Positions 30,496 through 39,489 of a stretch of DNA of 64,000 nucleotides are shown in pieces. The notes under the pieces are model-generated. The model worked only from the letters and a program-made list of their open reading frames with translations, did no database searches and was not told the DNA's origin. Each line of letters begins with the position of its first letter. Position 1 is the first letter of the stretch. Origin of the DNA: Agrobacterium tumefaciens (GTDB lineage Bacteria; Pseudomonadota; Alphaproteobacteria; Rhizobiales; Rhizobiaceae); assembly GCF_005221325.1 (NCBI RefSeq), contig NZ_CP039888.1:2617501-2681500 (forward strand), written 5' to 3'. The translations under genes were made by a program, and so were the position numbers.

Positions 30496-33400
30496 TCACT
30501 TTGTCTTTATTGCGGCAAGGGCCTCCACCATGGCATCGTCGCCCACCCGCACAAAAGCGGCATTTTCCGTATAGATCAGCGCACAGACAAATTCCTTGCC
30601 GGGATAAAGCGGCGCCAGAATTTCGCGATAAATGGCAAGCTGCGCGACCTGTGAGAAGGGAAGCTCCCGGGCTTCGCGCGGTGGCACGCGGTTTGTCTTG
30701 TAATCGACCAGAATGACCCGATCACCCTCCACCGCCAGCCGGTCGATGCGGCCGGAAACGGCATAGTGCTGCCGGCCGAGGGTCATCGTGCCCATGATCG
30801 ACACTTCCGCACGGCTGTTGGCGGAAAAGGCCGGCTGCACCGCCGGTTCGGAGAGGACGCGCAAAACCGCCTGGATCAAATGTTCCCGTTCGGCAGAGGG
30901 CCAGAAACGCGCCGCGCGCTCGGCATAACGCCGGGCCGCCTCTTCCCGCTCGCTTTCCGCAAAATCTGGCAGGGCCTGCAGCATGCGATGCACCAGCTTG
31001 CCCCGTTGCAGGGCGAGGCTGGAAACCTCGGTCTTTTCTCCGAACAGCGGTGAACGCACGGCCAGATCGTCCGCACCGTCATCAATGATGGTCCCGGCGC
31101 CCGATGGGCTGAGCGGCCGCGGCAAGGAGGGCAGGGCAGGCAGGGGTGCAAGAAGGCCGGCCGGAAGCGCGTGGTCTTCTTCCTGCTGCGTTTCCACCGG
31201 CTTTTGCGGGGCGGGCGTCGCGCGCGCTTCGGACTTGCGCCAGACAAGACCCTGCCATTCCTCGCCATCGGCAGTGAACAGCTGCGGCTGGCAATGATCC
31301 TGATTATCCGCAAGCGCCGCCTTGACGATAGCGTGCCAGCATTCGGGGTTTTCCTTCTGGCCGCGATAACCACAGACAACCAGATGATCGGCGGCACGCG
31401 TCATCGCCACATAAAGCAGCCGGCGATATTCATCTTCCGCCGCCGTCTTCAGGCGTTCCTCATCGGTGCGGATGAGATGATTGGAAAAACCGCTGCCGGG
31501 CAGCCAGACCGGAAAGGCATTGCCATTCGCTTCCACGAAGCGCAGTTTCGGGACATGGCTATGATTGAAGGCCTTCGAGCCTCCATCGACGACAAAAACC
31601 ACCGGCGCTTCCAGACCCTTGGAGGCATGCACGGTCATGATGCGCACTTCGCCGCGATCCTTGTCCTGCTCACGCTTCACTTCAGGTGAATCGGTCTCCA
31701 GAACCGAGAGAAAGGCCTGCAGGCCGGGCAGGCCGGTTCTTTCGTGATCCAGCGCAAAGGACAGGAACTCGTCGAGAACGTCGCTCGCCTCGTTGCCAAG
31801 CCGACCGAGGAATTTCTTGCGCCCGTCATGCAGGGTCAGAACCGCCGCGAAGAAATCATGCACCGTGGCCGTTTTCGACAGTGAAATGAAATGCCGAAGC
31901 TTGTCTGTGACGATGGTTAGACGGTTGGTTTCTTCGCCCGAAAGAACGTGTAGCCTCTGCCACACGCTCTCCGTCTCGGATCGCGTCGCGGCTATCTCAA
32001 AGACATCGTCTTCCGTCAGGTTGAAAAGCGGGCTTTTCAGTAGCGCCGCCAGCGAAAGATCATCCTCCGGCAGCACCACGAACCGGCCGAGCGCGAGAAG
32101 GTCCTGTACGGCGATGTGATCGGTCAGGCGGAGGCGGTCGGCACCGGCAACGGGAATGTTCTTGCGCCGCTTCAACTCGCGGGTCAGCGCGTTGACGAAG
32201 GCAGCGCGTTTTCTGACAAGCACGAGAATATCGCCGGCCTCGACAGCGCGTTCCACGCCCTTTTCGATGATGGTTTCATGTCCGATCATGTCGGCAATGC
32301 GCGCGGCGATGCGGCGCGCGACGATGGTAGCAGGCGCGCTTTCCCGCAGCGCATCGAAGGGCGCCGTCCAGTCCTCTTCATCTTCGGTGGTTTCCGGTGC
32401 CACCATATCCCACACTTCCACGGTGCCGGGATGGCCGGCGCGGTTGGAGCGGTGTTCGACGGGCTCATTATCGGCGCTGAGGCCGCTCGCATTTTTCGGG
32501 TCTGAAAAGACCTGGTCGACGGCAGCCAGCACATCTTCGGTGGAGCGGAATGAGAGTGGCAGGCGGATGCGGTGGAAGGCCTGCTCCACCTGATCGACAC
32601 GCCTTTTTGTCTCGTCACGTTCCTGCGAGAACCGTTCCGGCCGCGCGCCCTGGAAGGAATAGATCGACTGTTTTTCGTCACCCACGGCAAACAGCGTCCG
32701 CCGCCCCATACGGGCGCTTTCACCGGTGAAGAAATCCGCTGCCAGCGACTGGATGATCGACCATTGCACCGGGCTGGTATCCTGCGCCTCGTCAACGAGA
32801 ATATGGTCGATGCCCTGATCCAGCTTGTAGTGCACCCAAGCACATGCCGTATCGCGGTTGAGCAGATTGGCGGCGCGCTCGATCAGGTCCTCGAAATCAA
32901 GCTGGCTACGTTGCTTTTTCAGGTCTTCGAAATCGCCGATCAACCGCTCGGCCAGCACAAGGGCGCTTTTTGTTGCCGCCAGCATCCGCACCAGACGAAA
33001 ACGATTGCGGCAGGCAACGACATGGTCGCGTGCCAGTGTCAGTGCGTCAACGAGATCGGGAGCGGATTTCTGCATGCCCTTGTTGATGACATAGGCATCC
33101 GATTTTTTCTCACCCTTGGCGGTCAGCAGCGCGGCCTCGATGAATTCCATCCGCCGCACCGGGTCCGTCTGCCGTTTTGCTTCCCGGAGCGCATAAGCGA
33201 CCTCGATGACACGCGATCCCCCCACCTCATCGGCAAGCGTAAGGTAGGTGTCGAGAGCCAGCCCGGAAAGGCCGGGCAGGGGCCAGAAGGCCTCAGCCGC
33301 GGTTTCCTCGGTCTCCCCAGCAGCAATCTGCATTTCGTGCCGCAAACGGGCATCGAGGCCGCCTGACTGTTTTGTCTCGTGCAGAAACGCACGAAGCGCG

Positions 33401-34053
33401 CTGCGATTGGCGATGATGGCGGAAAGCAGCGCTTCCAGCCCGCTTTCATCGGCGAGATCAAGCACATAGGCGAGCGCCTGCGCCAATTCCGTGTCGCCCT
33501 CGGTCGAAACCGCCGTCAGAAGCGAGCGGCGTGCTTCTGCCAGAAGCGTGGTGGCGGCGCGATCGTCGAGAACCGAGAAATGGCCGGCGACATTGGCCTC
33601 CAGCGGGAACTGGTGCAGCAGTGCTTCGCAAAAAGCGTGGATGGTCTGGATTTTTAACCCGCCCGGGGTCTCCAGTGCCTTGGCGAATAACCGCCGCGCT
33701 TCGGCGAGCTTGATACGATCCGGCACCTTGCCTTCGATGGTGGTGATGCGATCCTTGAGGTCGGAATCCGGCAAAGTAGCCCATTCCGCCAGCCGGTCGA
33801 ACACGCGGCTCGACATTTCAGACGCCGCGGCCTTGGTATAGGTGAGGCAGAGGATCGCCGAGGGGCGGCATCCGGCCAGAAGCAGACGAATGACGCGCTG
33901 GGTCAAAACATGCGTCTTGCCGGAGCCTGCATTGGCCGACACCCAGGCGGAACTTGCAGGATCGGAGGCAAGCCGCTGCCGGGCGCTGGTCCAGTCGATC
34001 CAGCTTTCAGGTGTATCGGCGGCGGGGCCGGCGTCGAAGGGATCAATCGTCAT
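30496..34053 (-). CDS. addA: AddA helicase-nuclease of double-strand break repair
   Basis: AddAB processes double-strand breaks for RecA, replacing RecBCD. From the ATG at 34053 there are 1185 residues: Walker A NAGSGKT at 41-47, the UvrD-like motif LVDEAQDTSPVQW, VGDEKQSIYSFQGARP, the VMTVHASKGLEAPVVF-type motif V, and the C-terminal RecB-family nuclease motif with ILVDYKTNRVP and the later QLAIYREIL. The start overlaps the addB stop by 11 bases. A longer frame would add 22 residues inside addB. Confidence 0.95.
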   Translation of the reverse strand: MTIDPFDAGPAADTPESWIDWTSARQRLASDPASSAWVSANAGSGKTHVLTQRVIRLLLAGCRPSAILCLTYTKAAASEMSSRVFDRLAEWATLPDSDLKDRITTIEGKVPDRIKLAEARRLFAKALETPGGLKIQTIHAFCEALLHQFPLEANVAGHFSVLDDRAATTLLAEARRSLLTAVSTEGDTELAQALAYVLDLADESGLEALLSAIIANRSALRAFLHETKQSGGLDARLRHEMQIAAGETEETAAEAFWPLPGLSGLALDTYLTLADEVGGSRVIEVAYALREAKRQTDPVRRMEFIEAALLTAKGEKKSDAYVINKGMQKSAPDLVDALTLARDHVVACRNRFRLVRMLAATKSALVLAERLIGDFEDLKKQRSQLDFEDLIERAANLLNRDTACAWVHYKLDQGIDHILVDEAQDTSPVQWSIIQSLAADFFTGESARMGRRTLFAVGDEKQSIYSFQGARPERFSQERDETKRRVDQVEQAFHRIRLPLSFRSTEDVLAAVDQVFSDPKNASGLSADNEPVEHRSNRAGHPGTVEVWDMVAPETTEDEEDWTAPFDALRESAPATIVARRIAARIADMIGHETIIEKGVERAVEAGDILVLVRKRAAFVNALTRELKRRKNIPVAGADRLRLTDHIAVQDLLALGRFVVLPEDDLSLAALLKSPLFNLTEDDVFEIAATRSETESVWQRLHVLSGEETNRLTIVTDKLRHFISLSKTATVHDFFAAVLTLHDGRKKFLGRLGNEASDVLDEFLSFALDHERTGLPGLQAFLSVLETDSPEVKREQDKDRGEVRIMTVHASKGLEAPVVFVVDGGSKAFNHSHVPKLRFVEANGNAFPVWLPGSGFSNHLIRTDEERLKTAAEDEYRRLLYVAMTRAADHLVVCGYRGQKENPECWHAIVKAALADNQDHCQPQLFTADGEEWQGLVWRKSEARATPAPQKPVETQQEEDHALPAGLLAPLPALPSLPRPLSPSGAGTIIDDGADDLAVRSPLFGEKTEVSSLALQRGKLVHRMLQALPDFAESEREEAARRYAERAARFWPSAEREHLIQAVLRVLSEPAVQPAFSANSRAEVSIMGTMTLGRQHYAVSGRIDRLAVEGDRVILVDYKTNRVPPREARELPFSQVAQLAIYREILAPLYPGKEFVCALIYTENAAFVRVGDDAMVEALAAIKTK

Positions 34054-37000
34054 CGCCGTCTCCCGGTTCCGCGGTCGACCATTCCGAAACCCGGGCGAGG
34101 TGGTCATATTCCCCGCCATAGGATTGCTGCTCTTCAGGCACCAGCCGTGAAGCGAAACCGTTTTCGCCTTCGCGAAGCGAACGCACGAATTTGGCGAGCT
34201 GGTCGATCGATTCTGTCGCTAGCTCAATAGCCGATTTAGGTGATCTTTTGCTGCTTCGGCTGGAATGTTCGTTATTCACCTGATCGGCAAAAAAACGCTC
34301 GCCCGGCCGCAGGCGCACATAGATGAGATTGTCAGGCGTAGGCGAACCCGTTTCGCGGAAGGCGCCGCGCATCAGTGCTGCCGCCTCCAGCGCCAGCTGC
34401 GGGTCGAGCAGCGCCCGCGCCTGATTGACTGATGGCGCAAGACCGGTCTTGTAGTCGATAATATCCGCCTGGCCGCCGGTCTTGATGTCGATACGGTCGG
34501 CGACGCCCGTCAGCCTGATGCCCGCCTCGGCGATTTCTTGGCCCGCCCGTGCTTCGAAAAAACTGCGGCGGATGGACGGGTGCCGTTCTTTCTCCCAATC
34601 GATAAAGGCGCGGGCCACGGCCGCAAAACGCGGACGCCAGATGACGTCCACATGCACAGGCAGGTTTTCCGCGTCGAAACAATCGTCGAGAATGCGTTGC
34701 ATCGCCTCAAGCGAGGCCGGTGTGCCGGGAATATGCCCCTCACGGGAATAGCGCTCAATAATCTCGTGATAAAGCGTGCCGCGATCGGCAGCGTTCGGGT
34801 CGCGGTTGAACGGGTCGAGCGGATCGAGCTTCAGGATGCGCCGCGCATAGATCGCATAGGGATCCCGCCGCAGCCGCCCCACTTCGCTGAAGGAGTAGCT
34901 CTTCGGCTGCAGATCAGCGGGCGGTTTGGGGGCAGGGCGCTTTGCCGTCTCCTGATCGATGCTCTCATCCATCAGACCTGCCCAATGGCGATAGGTCTCG
35001 CCGCGCTTCCTCAGTTGTTCGGCAAAATTCTCGCCACCCAGAGCCAGGAGCCTTTGCAGCCAGCGGGAGGCGACGGCGGGGGTGGAGCCCTGCCTCAGCG
35101 CCCGGGTGTAAAAGATCTGCCGGGTGCCGTTCGCCATCTCGAAGTCATGCGCGAGCTGGCCGATGCGCCGTTCCGGCGGCTCCAGCCCGATGGCGGTCTT
35201 CATGCTGCGGGACAGGAACGGATTGTTCGCCGTCTGGCCCGGCCAGAGCCCTTCATTGAGACCACCGATGACGACGGTGTCGACGCTTTGCAGCCGTGCC
35301 TCCAGCGCGCCGAAGATGAAAATGCGCGGATGGCGCATGGAACGCGGCTTGATCGATTCGCCTGCCACCAGCGCTGCAAAAATATCGATCCATTGCGGCC
35401 CGTCCGCATCGAGGATCTCGCCGCTCTCCAACAGTTCCGCAAAGAGGCTTGAGAGTTTGTCTCCCGCCTCGCCGGACCACAATGCGGCCAGATCATTGCT
35501 GTCGTCGGCACAGATGGCCTCGATCACTCGACCTGTCCGCCCCGCCCAATCGGAAAGCGGCAATTTATCGGTGAAGGCGCGGCCGGAACGGTCGCGACGG
35601 ATGAAGGCGGAGCCGAGCGGCTCCGTGGCAATGGCGATCCGCCGCGCCAGATCGCGGGCCGCATCTACGCTTCCCTCCGGCAGCGCCACCCGCCAGGCGG
35701 GCGGGTGCCGGTCATCACGCTGGGCCAGAAGCTGCGTCTCCAGAACCGCTTCGAGATTGCCTATTTCGGTTTCGACGCGGCCGCCGCGCAGCGCGATCAG
35801 CTCCAGCGCTTTCGAGGCCTTGGTAAAAGCATCGCCGGAAAGCCCGAAGCGGGCGAGGGGATGCTTCAGAAGCGAAATGATCGGCACCGGGTCTCCGGGT
35901 CTGAGAATGGCTTCCAGCGCCAGTTGCGTCAGCCCTGCCTGCGGCGTGGCGGAAAGCGGCGTGCCGGCGGAATCGTCCGCTTCGATGCCAAAACGTTGCA
36001 ACTCCGTCGCCACCCGCCGCGCCAGTCCGCGGTCGGGTGTTATCAGCGCCGCCTGGGACGGCCGCCCAGGACCCGGAGCCTCCAGCGCCAGCCGGAGCGC
36101 CACCGCGATGGCGGTCGCCTCTTCACGCTCATTGGCGGCCTCGATCAGCGTGGCCGCTGCGAAAGCCCCATCGAAAAAGCCGGAATCCCTGTCTTCGCGC
36201 CAGCGGTTCCAGTCGCTTGTGGACTTGGCAGGTGCGAGTGCGGCCGAAAATACGGCCGCGCGTTTTTCCAGATCACCATCAAGAGCGCCGATCTGAACCA
36301 CATCGTCCCGGAACATGCCGAGCTTCTGCAGCAGCATAAAAAGCCCATATTGCGAATGGGTGCGGCTCGAAGGATCGGTGGGATCTTCTGCAATCGCCTG
36401 CCAATGCTCTTCAGGCATGGCAAGATCGAGCCCCGGAAGTACGACAGTACCTTGCGGCAGGGCGGCAACGGCGGCGATGAGATCGGCGGCGGCCGGAATG
36501 GAGCCCGTGGAACCTGCCACGATGATCGGCCCCGTATCTGGCAAATTGGCTAGCCGGTCTGCCTCTGCCCGCAGGATGGCGTTGCGATGCCGGCCCGCGG
36601 AGGAACGGTTGAGCTCTGCAAGCCGCGCTGGCCAGAAGACGCTGGCAATCTTCAGGAAATCCGCGGTCAGCTGCCACCATTGGGCATGTTCACCGGTATC
36701 GAGATGCTGAAGCGCTTCCCAGTCTTTTTCTTCGGTATCCATCGCGTCGATCACTTCGCCAAGTGCACGCGCGAGCCAGATGGCGTCGGCGGGACTGGCG
36801 GGGGCGACAAGCGGCGAATCCGAATGGATCGCCCGGATGGCGTCGGGCAGGCTGTTGCGCCAGGCAAGGATGAGGCGCGCCAGTTCGATCAGCCGGCCGG
36901 TGCCGGAAATCGGTGGCGCCAGATCCATGATTTCAGGGTTTTCGATATCGAAGAAACCGCTATCGTCATCCGTTTCGCCGAGAGGCCGGATCAGCGGCAG

Positions 37001-37228
37001 AATGGCGGATCGGCCGCCCAGAAGATCGACGAATTCGGAGCGCAGCACGCGCGCGGAGCGCCGCGTCGGCACATAAATCGTCACGCTCGCAAGCGAAAGA
37101 GGATCGGCCGGATCATATCTATAGCCGGCTGTCAGCCGCCCGTCACACAGCGTTTCCGCGAGCGTTTTGAGGAACGGCGTTCCCGCAGCGATCGTCAGGA
37201 CGCGCTTTGCGTGGTGGGTGAGCGTCAT
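34043..37228 (-). CDS. addB: AddB nuclease subunit, alphaproteobacterial type
   Basis: This is the partner of AddA. The 1061 residues end in a RecB-type nuclease domain with GVADRIDIKTGGQADIIDYKTGLAPS. The N-terminal region, where Firmicute AddB has a Walker A motif, reads AAGTPFLKTLAETL with no GKT, so helicase activity is not expected. I see no CxxxC-type cysteine cluster around the nuclease, so the iron-sulfur cluster of the Bacillus protein seems absent. Both traits suit the alphaproteobacterial AddB family. The ATG overlaps the murU stop (ATGA). Confidence 0.92.
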   Translation of the reverse strand: MTLTHHAKRVLTIAAGTPFLKTLAETLCDGRLTAGYRYDPADPLSLASVTIYVPTRRSARVLRSEFVDLLGGRSAILPLIRPLGETDDDSGFFDIENPEIMDLAPPISGTGRLIELARLILAWRNSLPDAIRAIHSDSPLVAPASPADAIWLARALGEVIDAMDTEEKDWEALQHLDTGEHAQWWQLTADFLKIASVFWPARLAELNRSSAGRHRNAILRAEADRLANLPDTGPIIVAGSTGSIPAAADLIAAVAALPQGTVVLPGLDLAMPEEHWQAIAEDPTDPSSRTHSQYGLFMLLQKLGMFRDDVVQIGALDGDLEKRAAVFSAALAPAKSTSDWNRWREDRDSGFFDGAFAAATLIEAANEREEATAIAVALRLALEAPGPGRPSQAALITPDRGLARRVATELQRFGIEADDSAGTPLSATPQAGLTQLALEAILRPGDPVPIISLLKHPLARFGLSGDAFTKASKALELIALRGGRVETEIGNLEAVLETQLLAQRDDRHPPAWRVALPEGSVDAARDLARRIAIATEPLGSAFIRRDRSGRAFTDKLPLSDWAGRTGRVIEAICADDSNDLAALWSGEAGDKLSSLFAELLESGEILDADGPQWIDIFAALVAGESIKPRSMRHPRIFIFGALEARLQSVDTVVIGGLNEGLWPGQTANNPFLSRSMKTAIGLEPPERRIGQLAHDFEMANGTRQIFYTRALRQGSTPAVASRWLQRLLALGGENFAEQLRKRGETYRHWAGLMDESIDQETAKRPAPKPPADLQPKSYSFSEVGRLRRDPYAIYARRILKLDPLDPFNRDPNAADRGTLYHEIIERYSREGHIPGTPASLEAMQRILDDCFDAENLPVHVDVIWRPRFAAVARAFIDWEKERHPSIRRSFFEARAGQEIAEAGIRLTGVADRIDIKTGGQADIIDYKTGLAPSVNQARALLDPQLALEAAALMRGAFRETGSPTPDNLIYVRLRPGERFFADQVNNEHSSRSSKRSPKSAIELATESIDQLAKFVRSLREGENGFASRLVPEEQQSYGGEYDHLARVSEWSTAEPGDGDDD

Positions 37229-37962
37229 GCGAAACGTTTTTCCCTGAATTGCCGGATGATGCTTTCCGCATCGTCAATCGCGTCAGGTGTTCCCACGGTG
37301 ATCCAGTGGCCATCCAGCGACAGCCCGAAAAGCCGGTCTTTTTCAATGGCGCGGTCGAAATAGATATTGAGGTTGAATGCATCCGCCGGGGCATCGTCAA
37401 GCAGCCGCGAATCCATGGCGATGGCGCCAGCATAAACCACCGGGTTGGCGTCACCGTCGCGATAGCGCGTCAGCTTTCCGTCGTCGGCAAGGTTGAAATC
37501 CCTCTTGCCATTGTGGCCGGTAGTGCGATCCATATCGACGCAGAGCAGCGCCATATCCATGCGCGCCGGGTCAAAGAACTGTGCAAGCTTGCGAAGATTG
37601 CTGACGGCGTTCAATCGCTCGCCGATCCAGAACAGATCGGCGTTCATGACGAAGACCGGGCCGGGTTCCAGAAGCTTCAGGCCCTTTGCAAGCCCACCGC
37701 CAGAATTCATCAGCTGCGGGCGTTCATCCGAGATCAGAATCTCGGCATCGGTGCGATGTCCAAGGTGGGCTATCATCTGTTCGGCATGGTGATGCACATT
37801 GACGACGATCTTCTCGGCCCCAGCCTCGACAAGCGCGTCGAGCGCGTAATCGATCATCGGCTTACCGGCGATCTTTACCAGCGGCTTCGGGATCGTATCG
37901 GTGATCGGGCGCATCCGCGTGCCAAGCCCGGCGGCCAGCACCATCGCGTTTTTGATCGTCAT
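37225..37962 (-). CDS. murU: MurU-like nucleotidyltransferase (N-acetylmuramate-1-phosphate uridylyltransferase)
   Basis: The 245 residues have the sugar-nucleotidyltransferase signature MVLAAGLGTRMRPITDTIPKPLV at 7-29, then MNADLFW (metal-binding Asp) and the late HWITVGTPDAI. MurU makes UDP-N-acetylmuramate from the recycled sugar phosphate, bypassing early peptidoglycan steps. Relatives are often annotated as mannose-1-phosphate guanylyltransferase. Next to an AmgK domain in the preceding gene, MurU is more likely. I start at the ATG at 37962; a TTG 3 codons upstream is also possible. The gap to the tsaE-amgK stop is 15 bases. Confidence 0.85.
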   Translation of the reverse strand: MTIKNAMVLAAGLGTRMRPITDTIPKPLVKIAGKPMIDYALDALVEAGAEKIVVNVHHHAEQMIAHLGHRTDAEILISDERPQLMNSGGGLAKGLKLLEPGPVFVMNADLFWIGERLNAVSNLRKLAQFFDPARMDMALLCVDMDRTTGHNGKRDFNLADDGKLTRYRDGDANPVVYAGAIAMDSRLLDDAPADAFNLNIYFDRAIEKDRLFGLSLDGHWITVGTPDAIDDAESIIRQFREKRFA

Positions 37963-37977
37963 CGTGGTCAACCGTGT

Positions 37978-39489
37978 TTAGTCGTTAAATTCCATGCCCA
38001 TGCGGACACACCATTCTCTGAGTGGTGCGAGTTCGGGATGCGAAAGCGCGTCAGCGAGATAACGGAACGTCCTCGGCATATGTTTCATATAACCGGGTTT
38101 CTTGTCCCGTTCCAACAGCCTTACCCAGATGCCAGCAAGCTTGCAGTTGCGCTGCGCCGACATGATGGCGAAAGCCTTGAGGAATGTGGCCTCATCGAAG
38201 GCAGGCGTTGCTTTTCTGCTATCGAGATAATGCGAGAGCAGGCGTGTCTGCAAGTCGGGAGAGATGGTAACCCGCGCATCCTGCACGATGGAAGCGAGAT
38301 CATAGGCGGTCGGGCCTATCATCGCATCCTGAAAATCGATCAGGCCGACTTGGCCGATGCCGCTGTTCTGCGCCTGCCAGAGAATGTTCGGCGAATGGAA
38401 ATCGCGCAGCAATAGCCCCGTTTCGCAGCCGGCGAGCGCATCGATCAAGCCGTCCCAGATGGCGTAATAATCCTGTTTCTCGCCATCGGTAAGTGCTCCA
38501 CCGCGTTTATGGGGCAGATACCATTCCACCAGCAGCGAGACTTCGATCTTCATCGCCTGCCGGTCGAAGGGAGGAATGTCGTAAGTGCTGCCATCGCGCA
38601 TCGGCAGCAATGCCGGGCGGGGCGTCTGGTGAAGTGCGGCGAGACAGGTGACACTTTGAAGATAACGTTCTTCTATCGGGGTGTCGTCGGCAGCAAGTAC
38701 ACCCTCGCGTCCGAGGTCCTCCAACAGGAGAATGCCCTGATCAATATCTGCGGCCAAAATCTCCGGCGCACAGAAGTCGCTGTTTCGCAAAAAATCACCG
38801 ATCGCCACGAAGGAGCGCGCATCCTGGGCAAGATGGACGATTTCCGCGTAAGTCTTGCCATCCGCAACGATTGCTCCCCTCATGGGGCGCCGCCAGTCCA
38901 TCAAAATAAGGTCGGGGCCATGGGTGGAAATCGTCTCATAGGCGCGCGTTGAAGCATCGCCGCTCAGGAAACGGCGGGTTGCGTCGCCTCTGCCATTGTT
39001 CGCCAGGAATTCACGAATGGCGAAAACACGGTCGAGTCGTGCTTTCTGTTGTGCTGGAGCCTCTATCACGGCCACGCGACCTTCCCCCGAATGCGTCAGC
39101 CGCAGGGTGATCGTCTGCTCAGGCGGCAGAGCCTCGGCGGCGATATCCGGCCACTCGATCAGGCAGATACCGTCCTCCAGCATTTCGTCGATGCCGAGTT
39201 CATCCAGCTCGGAAACATCCGAAAGCCGGTAGAGATCGAGATGGGCGACCGGAATGCGGGTTGCGTAGGTCTGGATGATGGTGAAGGTGGGGCTCGGGAC
39301 CTCAAGATCTGGCTCATCCGCCATCGCCCGGATGAAAGCGCGGGCGAGTGTCGATTTGCCGGCGCCGAGATCGCCGATCAGCGCCAGGCAATCGCCGGGC
39401 TTCAGGGCCAGAGCAAGGTCTTCACCGAGCCTTATGGTGTCCTTTTCTCCCGCCAGCGGAATGGTGATGGGCAAGATGTCTTCGCTCAT
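37978..39489 (-). CDS. tsaE-amgK: Fusion of TsaE (tRNA t6A ATPase) and AmgK-like amino-sugar kinase
   Basis: The 503-residue protein joins two domains. Residues 1 to about 150 are TsaE: Walker A GDLGAGKST at 39-47, the VPSPTFTI loop, HLDLYRL and LIEWPD, part of the machinery that makes t6A37 in tRNA. Residues about 165-500 are an aminoglycoside-phosphotransferase fold of the AmgK type: LSGDASTRAYE at 175-185, the catalytic loop RDFHSPNIL at 362-370 and metal site LIDFQDA at 383-389. AmgK phosphorylates free N-acetylmuramate at C1 for MurU, the next gene. The ATG overlaps the divL stop (ATGA). Confidence 0.92.
   Translation of the reverse strand: MSEDILPITIPLAGEKDTIRLGEDLALALKPGDCLALIGDLGAGKSTLARAFIRAMADEPDLEVPSPTFTIIQTYATRIPVAHLDLYRLSDVSELDELGIDEMLEDGICLIEWPDIAAEALPPEQTITLRLTHSGEGRVAVIEAPAQQKARLDRVFAIREFLANNGRGDATRRFLSGDASTRAYETISTHGPDLILMDWRRPMRGAIVADGKTYAEIVHLAQDARSFVAIGDFLRNSDFCAPEILAADIDQGILLLEDLGREGVLAADDTPIEERYLQSVTCLAALHQTPRPALLPMRDGSTYDIPPFDRQAMKIEVSLLVEWYLPHKRGGALTDGEKQDYYAIWDGLIDALAGCETGLLLRDFHSPNILWQAQNSGIGQVGLIDFQDAMIGPTAYDLASIVQDARVTISPDLQTRLLSHYLDSRKATPAFDEATFLKAFAIMSAQRNCKLAGIWVRLLERDKKPGYMKHMPRTFRYLADALSHPELAPLREWCVRMGMEFND

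Noticed and set aside
34538..37363. Several 250 to 390 codon plus-strand frames opposite addB
   Set aside because: Composition is Arg/Ala/Ser-rich shadow sequence with no family match; addB is intact on the other strand.
37249..38415. A 388-codon plus-strand frame opposite murU and tsaE-amgK
   Set aside because: It crosses the junction of two real overlapping genes and shows no motif or ribosome site.
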